Positions 43,285 through 51,393 of a stretch of DNA of 54,508 bases are shown in pieces. The notes under the pieces are model-generated. The model saw only the letters and a list, made by a program, of their open reading frames with translations. It did no database searches and was not told the origin of the DNA. The translations under genes and the position numbers were made by a program. Origin of the DNA: an uncultured Verrucomicrobia subdivision 3 bacterium (GTDB taxonomy: Bacteria; Verrucomicrobiota; Verrucomicrobiia; Limisphaerales; UBA11358); contig CAIZWI010000193.1 in assembly GCA_903936645.1 (NCBI GenBank), positions 1 to 54,508 of the forward strand, in the 5' to 3' direction. The number at the start of each line of letters is the position of its first letter. Position 1 is the first letter of the stretch.

Positions 43285-44705
43285 GCCATCACCGCTTGAA
43301 TGATTTCACCACTGGTTTCTGTCAGCCGGAAATCCCGGCCGTTATAACGGTAGGTCAGTTTTTTGTGATCAAAACCCAGCAAAGCCAGCAGGGTGGCGTG
43401 CAAGTCATGCACGTGCACTTTGTTCTCAATGGCGGCCGCGCCGAATTCATCCGTCGCCCCATAGGTCATCCCGCCCTTCACGCCACCCCCTGCGAGCACG
43501 GTGGTGAACGCCTTGGAATTATGATCCCGCCCCGGATTTTCCCCGCCGTTACGGTCGCGCATGGGTTTGCGGCCAAATTCGCCACCCCAGACGATCAGGG
43601 TTTCATCGAAGAGGTTGCGCTGTTTCAAATCCGTGATGAAGGCCGCGAGCGGCTGGTCAATGTCCTTCGCCCGGTCCGGTAGCTTTTCCTGCAAATCTTG
43701 ATGATGATCCCACCCGCCCGCCCAAACCTGCACGAACCGCACCCCGCGCTCAATTAGGCGGCGCGCAATCAGCATTTGGTTGCCCTGCGCGGAACGCCCG
43801 TAGAGTTCGCGGATGCTCTCCGGCTCCTTGTGCAGGTCAAAAGCGTCCGTGGCTTCAGTTTGCATCTTGAACGCCATTTCAAAGGCTTGCAGGCGCGCTT
43901 CCAACTGCGCGTCTTTCTCCAGGTCCTGGGAGTGCAACTCGTTGAGTTTGTGCACCAAATCCAGCTGCCGCCGCTGTTCCACCAGGGGGGTGTTGGGGTT
44001 GCGAATGTTCTCGATCAACATGTTCAGGGTGGGCACCTTCGTGTTGATGCTCACGCCCTGGTACAGCCCGGGTAGAAAGGCCGATTGCCAGTTGGAGGTG
44101 CCCCCGGGCGGCGCCCCGCCGGGTCGCAGGGAAATGAACCCGGGCATGTTTTGGTTTTCCGTGCCCAAACCATATAACACCCAGGAGCCCACACTCGGCC
44201 GCACCAGGCGCGAGCCCGTGTTCATCAGGATCGTGGCCACTTCATGGGCGGGAATATCCGTGTACATCGAGCGGATCACGCACAAATCATCCGCCACCTC
44301 GCCCAAGTGGGGGAAAACTTCGCTCATTTCAATGCCGGACTTGCCTTTCTTGGAAAATTTGAACGGCGAGGCCATTGCCACGCCTTCCATGCCCGGGATG
44401 GCCTGGCCGTCGTACTTGGCGAGGGCCGGCTTGGGATCCCAGGTGTCCACGTGCGACGGCGCGCCTTGTGCGAAGATATGCACCACATGCTTCGCCTTGG
44501 CCGGCAGGGGTGGGGTTTTCGGGAGCAGCGAGGGCTCCGCTTCCATGGCGGAGGCCGAAGTGCCAAATAACTCCGGACCCAACAGGCTCGCCAGACTTAA
44601 CGCGCCAAACCCCATACCCGCCCGCTGGAGAAACTGCCGGCGGGTCAGGAAGTGGTCCGCCAAATGTACCGAGTGCTCCGACTGGAATGTGTCGTTCGGA
44701 TTCAT
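43281..44705 (-). CDS. DUF1501 family protein with Tat-type leader
   Basis: This 474-residue protein has a twin-arginine leader, TRRQFLQRAGMGFGALSLA (residues 22-40), so it is exported folded, perhaps with a bound metal. The body is DUF1501, a sulfatase/alkaline-phosphatase-like fold: KHVVHIFAQGAPSHVDTWDPKP, IRSMYTDIPAHE, TLIVWGGEFGRKP, GRDHNSKAFTTVLAGGGVKGG and HDLHATLLALLGFDHKKLTYRYNGRDFRLTE. It is almost always encoded with a DUF1549/DUF1553 protein, as here. The function is unknown. The start is an ATG with only a TATATT hexamer (44716-44711) a few bases upstream and no Shine-Dalgarno sequence. Confidence 0.93.
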   Translation of the reverse strand: MNPNDTFQSEHSVHLADHFLTRRQFLQRAGMGFGALSLASLLGPELFGTSASAMEAEPSLLPKTPPLPAKAKHVVHIFAQGAPSHVDTWDPKPALAKYDGQAIPGMEGVAMASPFKFSKKGKSGIEMSEVFPHLGEVADDLCVIRSMYTDIPAHEVATILMNTGSRLVRPSVGSWVLYGLGTENQNMPGFISLRPGGAPPGGTSNWQSAFLPGLYQGVSINTKVPTLNMLIENIRNPNTPLVEQRRQLDLVHKLNELHSQDLEKDAQLEARLQAFEMAFKMQTEATDAFDLHKEPESIRELYGRSAQGNQMLIARRLIERGVRFVQVWAGGWDHHQDLQEKLPDRAKDIDQPLAAFITDLKQRNLFDETLIVWGGEFGRKPMRDRNGGENPGRDHNSKAFTTVLAGGGVKGGMTYGATDEFGAAAIENKVHVHDLHATLLALLGFDHKKLTYRYNGRDFRLTETSGEIIQAVMA

Positions 44706-44785
44706 AAATTAATATACAGGATACGACGCGATAATGCCAGTTCAGGTTTCAGTGATTTGAAATCGTGGCCGCCACCCTGGCCCAA

Positions 44786-46912
44786 TCAGAACCCGGCAAA
44801 GCCCGTGGGCTCAGGCCCAGACTTGCTTGAGCTGGTTACTTGGAACACCGCCAGGCACACCTTCGCCCGCGCCGGGTCATTTAAGCAGATCGCCCCTTCG
44901 CGGATCCTGCCTGCCGGTTCACCGGCGAGTTGCAGTGGAAAACGTTCCGCCAGCGCCCGGGCATACGCCGGAAAATCCGCCACCCCTTCCGCCCGCAATT
45001 GGGCCTGGTTGACCAGGCGAAACCAGCCGCAACCGCCCTGGGCAACTTGCTTCATCAGCTCCACCGTTACCCGGCCCATGGTGTGGCGGGGATTGATCTC
45101 CACCACCGGTTTCAAGCGCCGCCGGCCGGCGGCATCCTGGTAAACAAACGCATCAATCCCCAACGCACCCGAAAAGCTTCGCGCGCGCAGTTCCGCCTCC
45201 AACTTGGAGAAAATGGCGGCATAAACCGCCAGCATCGCCCCGGACACATCGGCTGCCGCGTTAAATCGGGCAATCACCCGCGCGGGAATGCGTTTGTGAT
45301 GATGCGTCTCCGCCCAATTCCCTTGAAACTGCCCCCGGGCATCGTTCATTAATCCGGTATAACCGCAAAGTTTCAAACCTTCCGGGCCCATTTCCAATTG
45401 CGCGGAAAAATCCATTTCCCGTTCCAGCCACGGTTCCACCACGAGCGGGTGCCCCTGGTGCAGCGCCCGTTCCAGCCAGCGTCGGTGGGTCTCCGGCAGC
45501 TCCGGTTCAAACAGCCGCAGGGCATTGCTCCCCGCCACGCCCAGCGCCTCCTTCACGATAATCTTGTGGTGACCCCGCCGCCGAATCTCCGCGATGGCGG
45601 CGAGCGCCTCCGGCAGGGAATGTACCGCGACCCCGACTTCCGCTTCACTGCACAGCATGCCAGTGTCCAGCCTCATGGCCCCCGCCTCCACGAGAAATTG
45701 CCGCAGGAAGGCCGCGCTCCAGGCTTTGGAATAAAGCTCCGCCAGCCCCGGATTAAAGCGCTGTTCCGCCGTGCGCGCTTCCCCCGTTACCCGCTCGAAT
45801 AAGGGGGCCAGCAACTCCTGACTGTCCGGTCCCCACGCCCACGGTCGCAACGTCCCAAGTTTGCGTTCCCGCAACGCATGGATTTCCCCCTGCGCCACAA
45901 ATTCCGGCAGCGCGAAGCCCGCCTGTTTGATCCGGCTCAAAAAATCCACCGCCGGCCGGTGCCGCACCAGGACAATGTCGTCCTGCCGCCCCAGGAATTG
46001 CGGCAGATTTTCCAGGTCCGCCACCAGTTGCGCCTGGTGCTGGTTGGCATTAAATGCTTTGCCCCCGGCAATGCGCCCCTCCGCCAGCGGATTGAACACA
46101 TAAATATTGGGCGTGCGCCCCTTCGATTGCGAGTACACCTCCAGTTGCGCAATGAAGTCCGCGTCCAGCCCCGCCGCGCGCCGCCCGGCCAGGTTCAGGG
46201 TGAACCCCTTGGCCCGTTGCGGGGATAGCGGGAATTTCAAGGTCCGGCAAAAAGCTTCCCAGTCGCTCTCGTTGGGGTTTTTCCAGCGCCGAAACCACTT
46301 CAGACCATACGCCACGTGGCCGATCTCATCCTTGTAAATCTGGGCCAGCAATTGCGCCGTTTCAGTGTCTCCCACGGCGGCAAATCCCCGGGAAAAATGA
46401 CCCGCAAAATCGAGGTTGGCCTGCTCAAAGGTAAGACTAAGGCTGGCGACATAATCCATCGGATTTTCCATCGGGGAAACACACCGCCAGAAGTAACCGC
46501 TCACCGGCAGTTCCCCAAACTCCAGCCCGCACGCCCGCATGCGGTCCATGTACCACCGGGTGTGTTGTTGCTCGTCCTTCAGCGTCTGCAACAATCCCTT
46601 GCGAAACGCCGGCGGCGCTTCCGGAAAACGCAAGAGCACCAGGGCCATGAGTTCCGTGGCCAGTAGTTCATGGTTGCCAAAAAAATGGAGCAACCGGCCG
46701 CGTTCCCGCGGCTTTTCCAATTGATGCAACCCGGGAAACTCGCTCTTGCCAGAACCATGCGGTTTGAATTGCAGCCCGGCCGGTCGCCCTGGCCCGGCCG
46801 GGGTGGCCAGCGCCACCCCCGGATGCTCGTCGGTAATGTTCTCCGGAGCCCGGAGTTTTTCCTCCAGGCTGGTCGAAAACAGCACCCGTTCCGCAAATTC
46901 ACGCAATTCCAT
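44786..46912 (-). CDS. DUF455 ferritin-like domain fused to an ATP-grasp domain
   Basis: This 708-residue cytoplasmic protein joins two enzymes. Residues ~1-255 are a DUF455 ferritin-like four-helix domain with a full di-iron ligand pattern: E87 (ATELMAL), E114-Q-Q-H117, E163 (FEQANLDF) and E196-I-G-H199. Residues ~268-420 look like a pre-ATP-grasp alpha/beta domain (IYVFNPLAEGRIAGGKAFN, DDIVLVRHRP). Residues ~430-640 look like an ATP-grasp fold: KIIVKEALGVAGSNALRLF (K449/K454 region), VVEPWLEREMDFSAQLEM, and VVEINPRHTMG with E605 and N607 as metal ligands. ATP-grasp enzymes ligate a carboxylate to an amine or thiol; ferritin-like enzymes oxidise or hydroxylate. A GAGG-type ribosome-binding site (46917-46920 complement) precedes the ATG. 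It is a single gene; substrate unknown. Confidence 0.82.
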   Translation of the reverse strand: MELREFAERVLFSTSLEEKLRAPENITDEHPGVALATPAGPGRPAGLQFKPHGSGKSEFPGLHQLEKPRERGRLLHFFGNHELLATELMALVLLRFPEAPPAFRKGLLQTLKDEQQHTRWYMDRMRACGLEFGELPVSGYFWRCVSPMENPMDYVASLSLTFEQANLDFAGHFSRGFAAVGDTETAQLLAQIYKDEIGHVAYGLKWFRRWKNPNESDWEAFCRTLKFPLSPQRAKGFTLNLAGRRAAGLDADFIAQLEVYSQSKGRTPNIYVFNPLAEGRIAGGKAFNANQHQAQLVADLENLPQFLGRQDDIVLVRHRPAVDFLSRIKQAGFALPEFVAQGEIHALRERKLGTLRPWAWGPDSQELLAPLFERVTGEARTAEQRFNPGLAELYSKAWSAAFLRQFLVEAGAMRLDTGMLCSEAEVGVAVHSLPEALAAIAEIRRRGHHKIIVKEALGVAGSNALRLFEPELPETHRRWLERALHQGHPLVVEPWLEREMDFSAQLEMGPEGLKLCGYTGLMNDARGQFQGNWAETHHHKRIPARVIARFNAAADVSGAMLAVYAAIFSKLEAELRARSFSGALGIDAFVYQDAAGRRRLKPVVEINPRHTMGRVTVELMKQVAQGGCGWFRLVNQAQLRAEGVADFPAYARALAERFPLQLAGEPAGRIREGAICLNDPARAKVCLAVFQVTSSSKSGPEPTGFAGF

Positions 46913-47137
46913 GCCCCCTCACCCTAGCAAAACCCCGCCGGGGCTGAAAGCCTGACCTGTCTCCACTCGGGAAGTGGCTGCGATCATGGCAGATAGGATT
47001 AATCGCCACGACTTAACCGCCAGTTCCTGGGCTCCTCCACCGGAAAATCGATTCCTTAAATACCAGCCCAGGCCCGGTGGATTGACCATGAAACAACGGC
47101 CCAAGCCCGGGCTTTATCCTTGTATCTTGAGGGCAAA
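46913..47137. other. Divergent intergenic region before the GtrB-like gene
   Basis: The region separates the DUF455/ATP-grasp gene (minus) and the GT2 gene (plus). It holds a perfect 12-base palindrome, AAGCCCGGGCTT (47103-47114), about 23 bases before the GT2 start, a possible operator-like site. A TTGACC at 47082-47087 has no well-spaced -10. No RNA gene or open frame with coding character is visible. Confidence 0.45.
47129..47133 (+). promoter_or_regulatory. Shine-Dalgarno sequence deciding the GtrB-like start
   Basis: GAGGG lies four bases before the ATG at 47138. This supports that start over an in-frame TTG at 47120, which has no such site. Confidence 0.65.
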
Positions 47138-48130
47138 ATGCTAGCGTTTCGCCGACAAGTGGCTGAAAAAATATCCATCGTGGTGCCCTGCTATAACGAG
47201 GAGGCGGTTTTACCGATGCTCTTTGCGCGGTTGCACGCCGTGGCCCCCACTTGGGGCACCGATTACGAGATCATTTGTGTCGATGACGGTTCCCGCGACC
47301 TCACCTGGCAAAAGTTACAAGCCCAGTGCCAGCAGGATCCCCATTGGCGCGCTTTTTCCTTTGCCCGGAACTTTGGGCATCAAACCGCCGTCAGTGCCGG
47401 CCTGCACTTCGCCTCGGGCGACGCCGTGGTCGTCATTGATGCCGATTTGCAGGATCCGCCCGAACAAGTCGCCAGCTTGCTCGCCAAGTGGCGGGCCGGG
47501 TTCGAAGTGGTCTTCGCCACCCGCAAGCAACGCCAGGATCCCTTCGTCAAACGGGTGCTGGCCTGGGGGTTTTACCGGCTCTTACAAAAAATGACCCCGC
47601 TGCCCATGGCCCGGGATGCCGGTGATTTCTGTTTGTTGGACAAGCGGGTGGTGGCGGTTATCAATGCGCTGCCCGAGCGCAGCCGCTATTTGCGCGGTTT
47701 GCGCACCTGGTGCGGTTTCCGGCAGGCCTCCGTGGAATTCGACCGGGCCGAACGCGCCGCCGGCGTGCCCCAATACACTTTCAAGAAGTCCTTCAAACTG
47801 GCCATGGACGGATTGTTCTCCTTTTCCGCCGTCCCCCTGCGGCTGGCGACCTATCTGGGCCTCTGGGTTTCGGGTTTTGCCTTTCTCGGGGTGGTGTTTA
47901 CGCTTGCCCAAAAACTGTTCGCCGCCAAATTTGCCCGCATTGGCCTGGAGCCCGGGGCGGGTTTTCCCACCATTGTCATTTCCGTGCTGTTCCTCGGCGG
48001 GGTGCAACTGATTTGCCTGGGAATTCTCGGCGAATACATCGGCCGCATCTACGACGAGGTGAAAGGCCGCCCCCTGTGGATTATCCGTGACCGCGCGGGC
48101 CTCACGCCGCCGCCCCCCCCCCCCGGTTGA
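47138..48130 (+). CDS. GT2 family polyprenyl-phosphate glycosyltransferase (GtrB/DPM1-like)
   Basis: This 330-residue protein transfers a sugar from a nucleotide donor to undecaprenyl phosphate. It has SIVVPCYNEEAVLPMLF, the acidic motifs ICVDDGSRD and VIDADLQDPPE (D-x-D), FARNFGHQTAVSAGL, a GDFCLLDKRVV loop, and two C-terminal membrane helices (LATYLGLWVSGFAFLGVVF; TIVISVLFLGGVQLICLGILGEYIGRIYDE). This is the GtrB/ArnC/DPM1-like layout. The protein ends in six prolines and a Gly, encoded partly by a 12-base C run. Its stop is directly followed by gtrA in the same frame. Confidence 0.93.
   Translation: MLAFRRQVAEKISIVVPCYNEEAVLPMLFARLHAVAPTWGTDYEIICVDDGSRDLTWQKLQAQCQQDPHWRAFSFARNFGHQTAVSAGLHFASGDAVVVIDADLQDPPEQVASLLAKWRAGFEVVFATRKQRQDPFVKRVLAWGFYRLLQKMTPLPMARDAGDFCLLDKRVVAVINALPERSRYLRGLRTWCGFRQASVEFDRAERAAGVPQYTFKKSFKLAMDGLFSFSAVPLRLATYLGLWVSGFAFLGVVFTLAQKLFAAKFARIGLEPGAGFPTIVISVLFLGGVQLICLGILGEYIGRIYDEVKGRPLWIIRDRAGLTPPPPPPG
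48113..48124 (+). repeat. Poly-C tract of 12 bases at the 3' end of the GtrB-like gene
   Basis: Twelve consecutive C residues encode most of the terminal proline run. They lie 4 bases before the TGA (48128-48130), with the next ATG at 48131. One extra C would shift translation past the TGA into a different frame of gtrA; one fewer would end it within a few codons. Long homopolymers of this kind are prone to slippage and to sequencing error. Confidence 0.85.
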
Positions 48131-48526
48131 ATGAAAAAATTCCTGCTCCAGAAACGGCAATTCCTGCTGTATTGTGTTATTGGCCTGAGCGGCGCCAGTC
48201 TGGATTTTGGCTCCTATTCGCTGCTGGTGAACACCCGCCTGCTGGATTATCAGGCCGCCAACGGCCTTGGCTATGCCCTCGGCACCCTGCTTTCCTTTAC
48301 CCTGAACGCGCGGTTCAATTTCCGGCTCACCGACCGCCTGGCGTTTCGGCTGGCAAGTTTTTTTGGCGTCGCCTTTCTGGGCTGGCTGGTCTCCGCCGCC
48401 CTGCTGCATCTCTTGATTGGCACCTATGGCGTTAACAAATACGCCGCGAAATTCGCCTCGCTCGTGATTATCGTCCTGCTGCAATACAACCTCAACCGCC
48501 TCATCTCCTTTCGCAAGGCCGCTTAA
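48131..48526 (+). CDS. GtrA family membrane protein
   Basis: This 131-residue protein has four predicted membrane helices, beginning QFLLYCVIGLSGASLDFGSYSLL and ending FASLVIIVLLQYNLNRLISF. It belongs to the GtrA family, proposed to flip polyprenyl-phosphate sugars across the membrane. It directly follows the GtrB-like transferase (TGA-ATG, same frame), the classical gtrB-gtrA pair. Its stop overlaps the next start by one base. Confidence 0.92.
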   Translation: MKKFLLQKRQFLLYCVIGLSGASLDFGSYSLLVNTRLLDYQAANGLGYALGTLLSFTLNARFNFRLTDRLAFRLASFFGVAFLGWLVSAALLHLLIGTYGVNKYAAKFASLVIIVLLQYNLNRLISFRKAA

Positions 48527-49866
48527 TGTCCCAGCCCAAAAAGATTCTGATCGTTGGCGGTGGTTTTACCGGTCTTACCGCCGCGTTGCGTCTGGCCGCA
48601 GACGCCCAATGCGCCGTCACCCTGGTGGAAAGCTCCCCGCAATTAGGGGGCCTGGCCGCCGGCTTTCCCCTCGGCGGCACCTCCCTGGAAAAAACCTACC
48701 ATCACCTGTTTTTGACCGACACCAGCATCCTGAATTTGGTCAAAGAACTGGGGCTAGCCGACAAATTAATCTGGTGCGACAGCTCGGTCGGCATTTTCCG
48801 GAACGGCCGCGTGCATGCCTTCAAAACCCCCCTGGATTTGTTGCGGTTCTCACCCTGCAGCTTCGTCGGACGGTTGCGCACCGGCCTGGCCGCGCTCTAT
48901 CTCAAGCACCAGAAAAACTGGCGGGGCTTCGCGTCCGTGACCGCCCATGACTGGATGACCCGCGCCTGCGGGGCCAGTGCCATGGCCAGCATCTGGACCC
49001 CCTTGCTCAAGGGCAAATTCGACCGCCATGCCCAGCACGTCTCCATGGCCTGGTTCTGGGCGCGCATCCATATCCGCGCCAATTCACGTTCCGGCGGCGG
49101 CCAGGAAAAACTCGGCTATTTCCGCGGCGGCTTCAACGTCATCACCACTGCTTTGGAACAGGAAATCCGCCGCCGGGGTGTCACCATCCAAACCCGTGCG
49201 GCCGTGACCGCTATTAACGCCGACCGCACGGCGGTAATCAATGGCGCGACCGTGCCCTTTGATGCCTGCCTCTTCACCGGCCCTTCGCCCGCTATGGCGC
49301 GCTTGCTCCCCGCTCAGGAATCATTGCGGGATTACGCCCGGCAATTACAGAGCATTGAGTACCTGGGCGCCATCTGCCTGGTGTTTACCAGCGACCAGCC
49401 CTTGGGCGATTTTTACTGGGTCAATGTCAATGAACCCGACGCACCCTTCCTGGTGTTCATCAACCATACCCGCCTCGTTGACCCGTCAGTTTATGGCGGC
49501 AAATACGTCTACTACATCGGCGCTTACCTCGCCCCGGAAGGTGAACTCTACAATCTCCCCGACGCCGCGCTGATCGAGCGCTGGCTGGGGTATTTGAAAA
49601 AAATGTTTCCCGCGTTTGACGCCCGCCGGCTGGCCGAAAAACATCTCTTCCGCTTCCGCGCCGCCCAGCACATTGTGGATACGCGTTACGCCGCTAAAAT
49701 CCCGGACTATTCCACGCCGCTGCCGGGCGTTTTTCTGGCCAACTTTTCCCAAATATTCCCCGAGGATCGCGGCACCAATTTTGCCGTCAAAGAAGGGGAA
49801 AAAATTGCGGAACTCATCCAGCAACACCTCGACCCCGCCCGTCCCCGCCCGGCGGCCCTCCCCTGA
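48526..49866 (+). CDS. FAD-dependent oxidoreductase (amine oxidase/UGM/protoporphyrinogen oxidase-like)
   Basis: This 446-residue protein has the FAD-binding motif ILIVGGGFTGLTAALRLA (residues 7-24), the Glu of VTLVESSPQLGGLAAGF (ribose binding), and a C-terminal FAD loop PLPGVFLANFSQIFPEDRGTNFAVKEGEKIA. In sequence style it resembles the UDP-galactopyranose mutase, HpnE and protoporphyrinogen-oxidase group. Encoded between GtrA and a large membrane transferase, it probably alters a sugar or polyprenyl-linked sugar rather than a porphyrin or carotenoid. No substrate residue could be checked. Confidence 0.82.
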   Translation: MSQPKKILIVGGGFTGLTAALRLAADAQCAVTLVESSPQLGGLAAGFPLGGTSLEKTYHHLFLTDTSILNLVKELGLADKLIWCDSSVGIFRNGRVHAFKTPLDLLRFSPCSFVGRLRTGLAALYLKHQKNWRGFASVTAHDWMTRACGASAMASIWTPLLKGKFDRHAQHVSMAWFWARIHIRANSRSGGGQEKLGYFRGGFNVITTALEQEIRRRGVTIQTRAAVTAINADRTAVINGATVPFDACLFTGPSPAMARLLPAQESLRDYARQLQSIEYLGAICLVFTSDQPLGDFYWVNVNEPDAPFLVFINHTRLVDPSVYGGKYVYYIGAYLAPEGELYNLPDAALIERWLGYLKKMFPAFDARRLAEKHLFRFRAAQHIVDTRYAAKIPDYSTPLPGVFLANFSQIFPEDRGTNFAVKEGEKIAELIQQHLDPARPRPAALP

Positions 49867-49872
49867 TTGCGC

Positions 49873-51387
49873 ATGACCGTCCCGACTGAAAAGCCCGTGC
49901 CGGCCAATGCGTGGTTGCCGCGGAAGGACTGGCTCTGGCTGGTTATGGTCCTGCTGGCCGGCACGCTGGCGATTTCCTCCCAGAGCTTTTGGATGGATGA
50001 GGCCTCCACCGCCACCATTGCCACCCAACCCACGCTCGCCAGTTGGTGGCAGGTCCTGTCCAACGGGCTCGGTTCGGACACCCAGATGCCCCTGTACATG
50101 ATTTATAGTTGGGGCTGGGTAAAAATCTTCGGGGCGGCCGAATGGGTGCTGCGGGCCTCCAATCTGCCCTGGCTGCTCGTGGCTTTCCTGGCCTTGCCCC
50201 GCCGTCAGCCCGGCTTTGTGCTGGCCCTGGCCCTCAGCCCGTTCCTCTGGTATTACCTGAACGAAGCCCGCCCTTACGTCATGCAAATGAGTGCCAGTCT
50301 TCTGCTGGCCGGCGCTCTGGCGCGACTGTTTGCCCCGCCCGCCGCCGTTGCTGTCCCGGCCCCCCGCAGCGAAGGCCTTTGGACCACCTTGTTTTGCTGC
50401 GGACTGGTCACCCTTTCGGGGAGCAGTATGTTGGGCATGCTTTGGGCCGGGGCCATGGTCTTGGTTTTCCCCCTCTTGCTGGGTTGGTCCCGCGCCTGGC
50501 ATCTGGCCCGGCGTGTCTGGCTGGTTTGCCTGCTCACCGCCCTGACCCTGGGCGGTCTCGCGGACTATTACCTGTGGACCATCCATCACGGCAATGGCGG
50601 CACCCAGGGCGCCACCGGGCTGGCGAATGTGGTTTTCATCGTTTACGAGTTATGCGGTTTCGCCGGCCTCGGGCCGGGTCGCGGGGATATGCATGGATCC
50701 GGGGTGGCGGCTTTCCATGCCGCCTACCTTCTGCCCCTGGCCCTGTACGCCCTCCTCCTGCTCGCGGTTTTGTGGTTTGGCACCGGACCCGTGCTCCGCC
50801 AGGCACCCGCGCGCGTGTGGCTCGGCTTGCTCCTGCCCGTGGCTCTCATGGCCGGGTGCATTCTCTTCCTCGCCGTCATTCGCCAAAACACCCTGCTCGG
50901 TCGCCATTTTGCGCCGGTCATTATTTTACTGATTTTGCTCCTCGGTGCGGGCCTGGAAAGGCTCCGGCAAGCCGGCGGCTGGCAGCGCGCTCTCGCGCTG
51001 GTGTTCCTCGGCCTGTCCCTGACCTCGGCGGCTTCCTTGCGCTGGTGCGAGCGTCACCACAAGGACGATTACCGTCAGGCCGCCGCCCTTGCCATCGCCG
51101 CGCAAGCCCAGGGGCAACGGCTCTGGTGGTGCGCCGATGGCACGGCCGGGGTCTATTACGGGGTCCCGCTTTCACCCGCCCGGTCGCCCGTCGCCGTCCC
51201 GGGCAAAGCCTGGCTGATCGCCGACCCCCCGGCGGCCTGGCTGGCCAGCAACACCATTCCTGACCTGGTCGTGCTTTCCAAACCAGAACTCAACGACAAA
51301 CGCGGTGACTTGCGGAGCTACTTGCAAGCACATCACTTTGTCTGCCAGCAGTCCTTTTCGGTGTTCAAGGTTTGGGCTCATCCGTAA
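49873..51387 (+). CDS. Multi-pass membrane glycosyltransferase-like protein (GT39/ArnT-like)
   Basis: This 504-residue protein has about 10-11 hydrophobic segments and a short C-terminal soluble domain. The first loop carries SFWMDEASTATIA, an acidic D-E pair like the catalytic first loop of ArnT/PMT-type transferases that use polyprenyl-phosphate sugars. It lies after gtrB, gtrA and the oxidoreductase, so it probably uses their lipid-linked sugar to decorate a protein, glycan or lipid in the periplasm. The ATG at 49873 is chosen over an upstream TTG at 49867. Confidence 0.75.
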   Translation: MTVPTEKPVPANAWLPRKDWLWLVMVLLAGTLAISSQSFWMDEASTATIATQPTLASWWQVLSNGLGSDTQMPLYMIYSWGWVKIFGAAEWVLRASNLPWLLVAFLALPRRQPGFVLALALSPFLWYYLNEARPYVMQMSASLLLAGALARLFAPPAAVAVPAPRSEGLWTTLFCCGLVTLSGSSMLGMLWAGAMVLVFPLLLGWSRAWHLARRVWLVCLLTALTLGGLADYYLWTIHHGNGGTQGATGLANVVFIVYELCGFAGLGPGRGDMHGSGVAAFHAAYLLPLALYALLLLAVLWFGTGPVLRQAPARVWLGLLLPVALMAGCILFLAVIRQNTLLGRHFAPVIILLILLLGAGLERLRQAGGWQRALALVFLGLSLTSAASLRWCERHHKDDYRQAAALAIAAQAQGQRLWWCADGTAGVYYGVPLSPARSPVAVPGKAWLIADPPAAWLASNTIPDLVVLSKPELNDKRGDLRSYLQAHHFVCQQSFSVFKVWAHP

Positions 51388-51393
51388 ACCATT

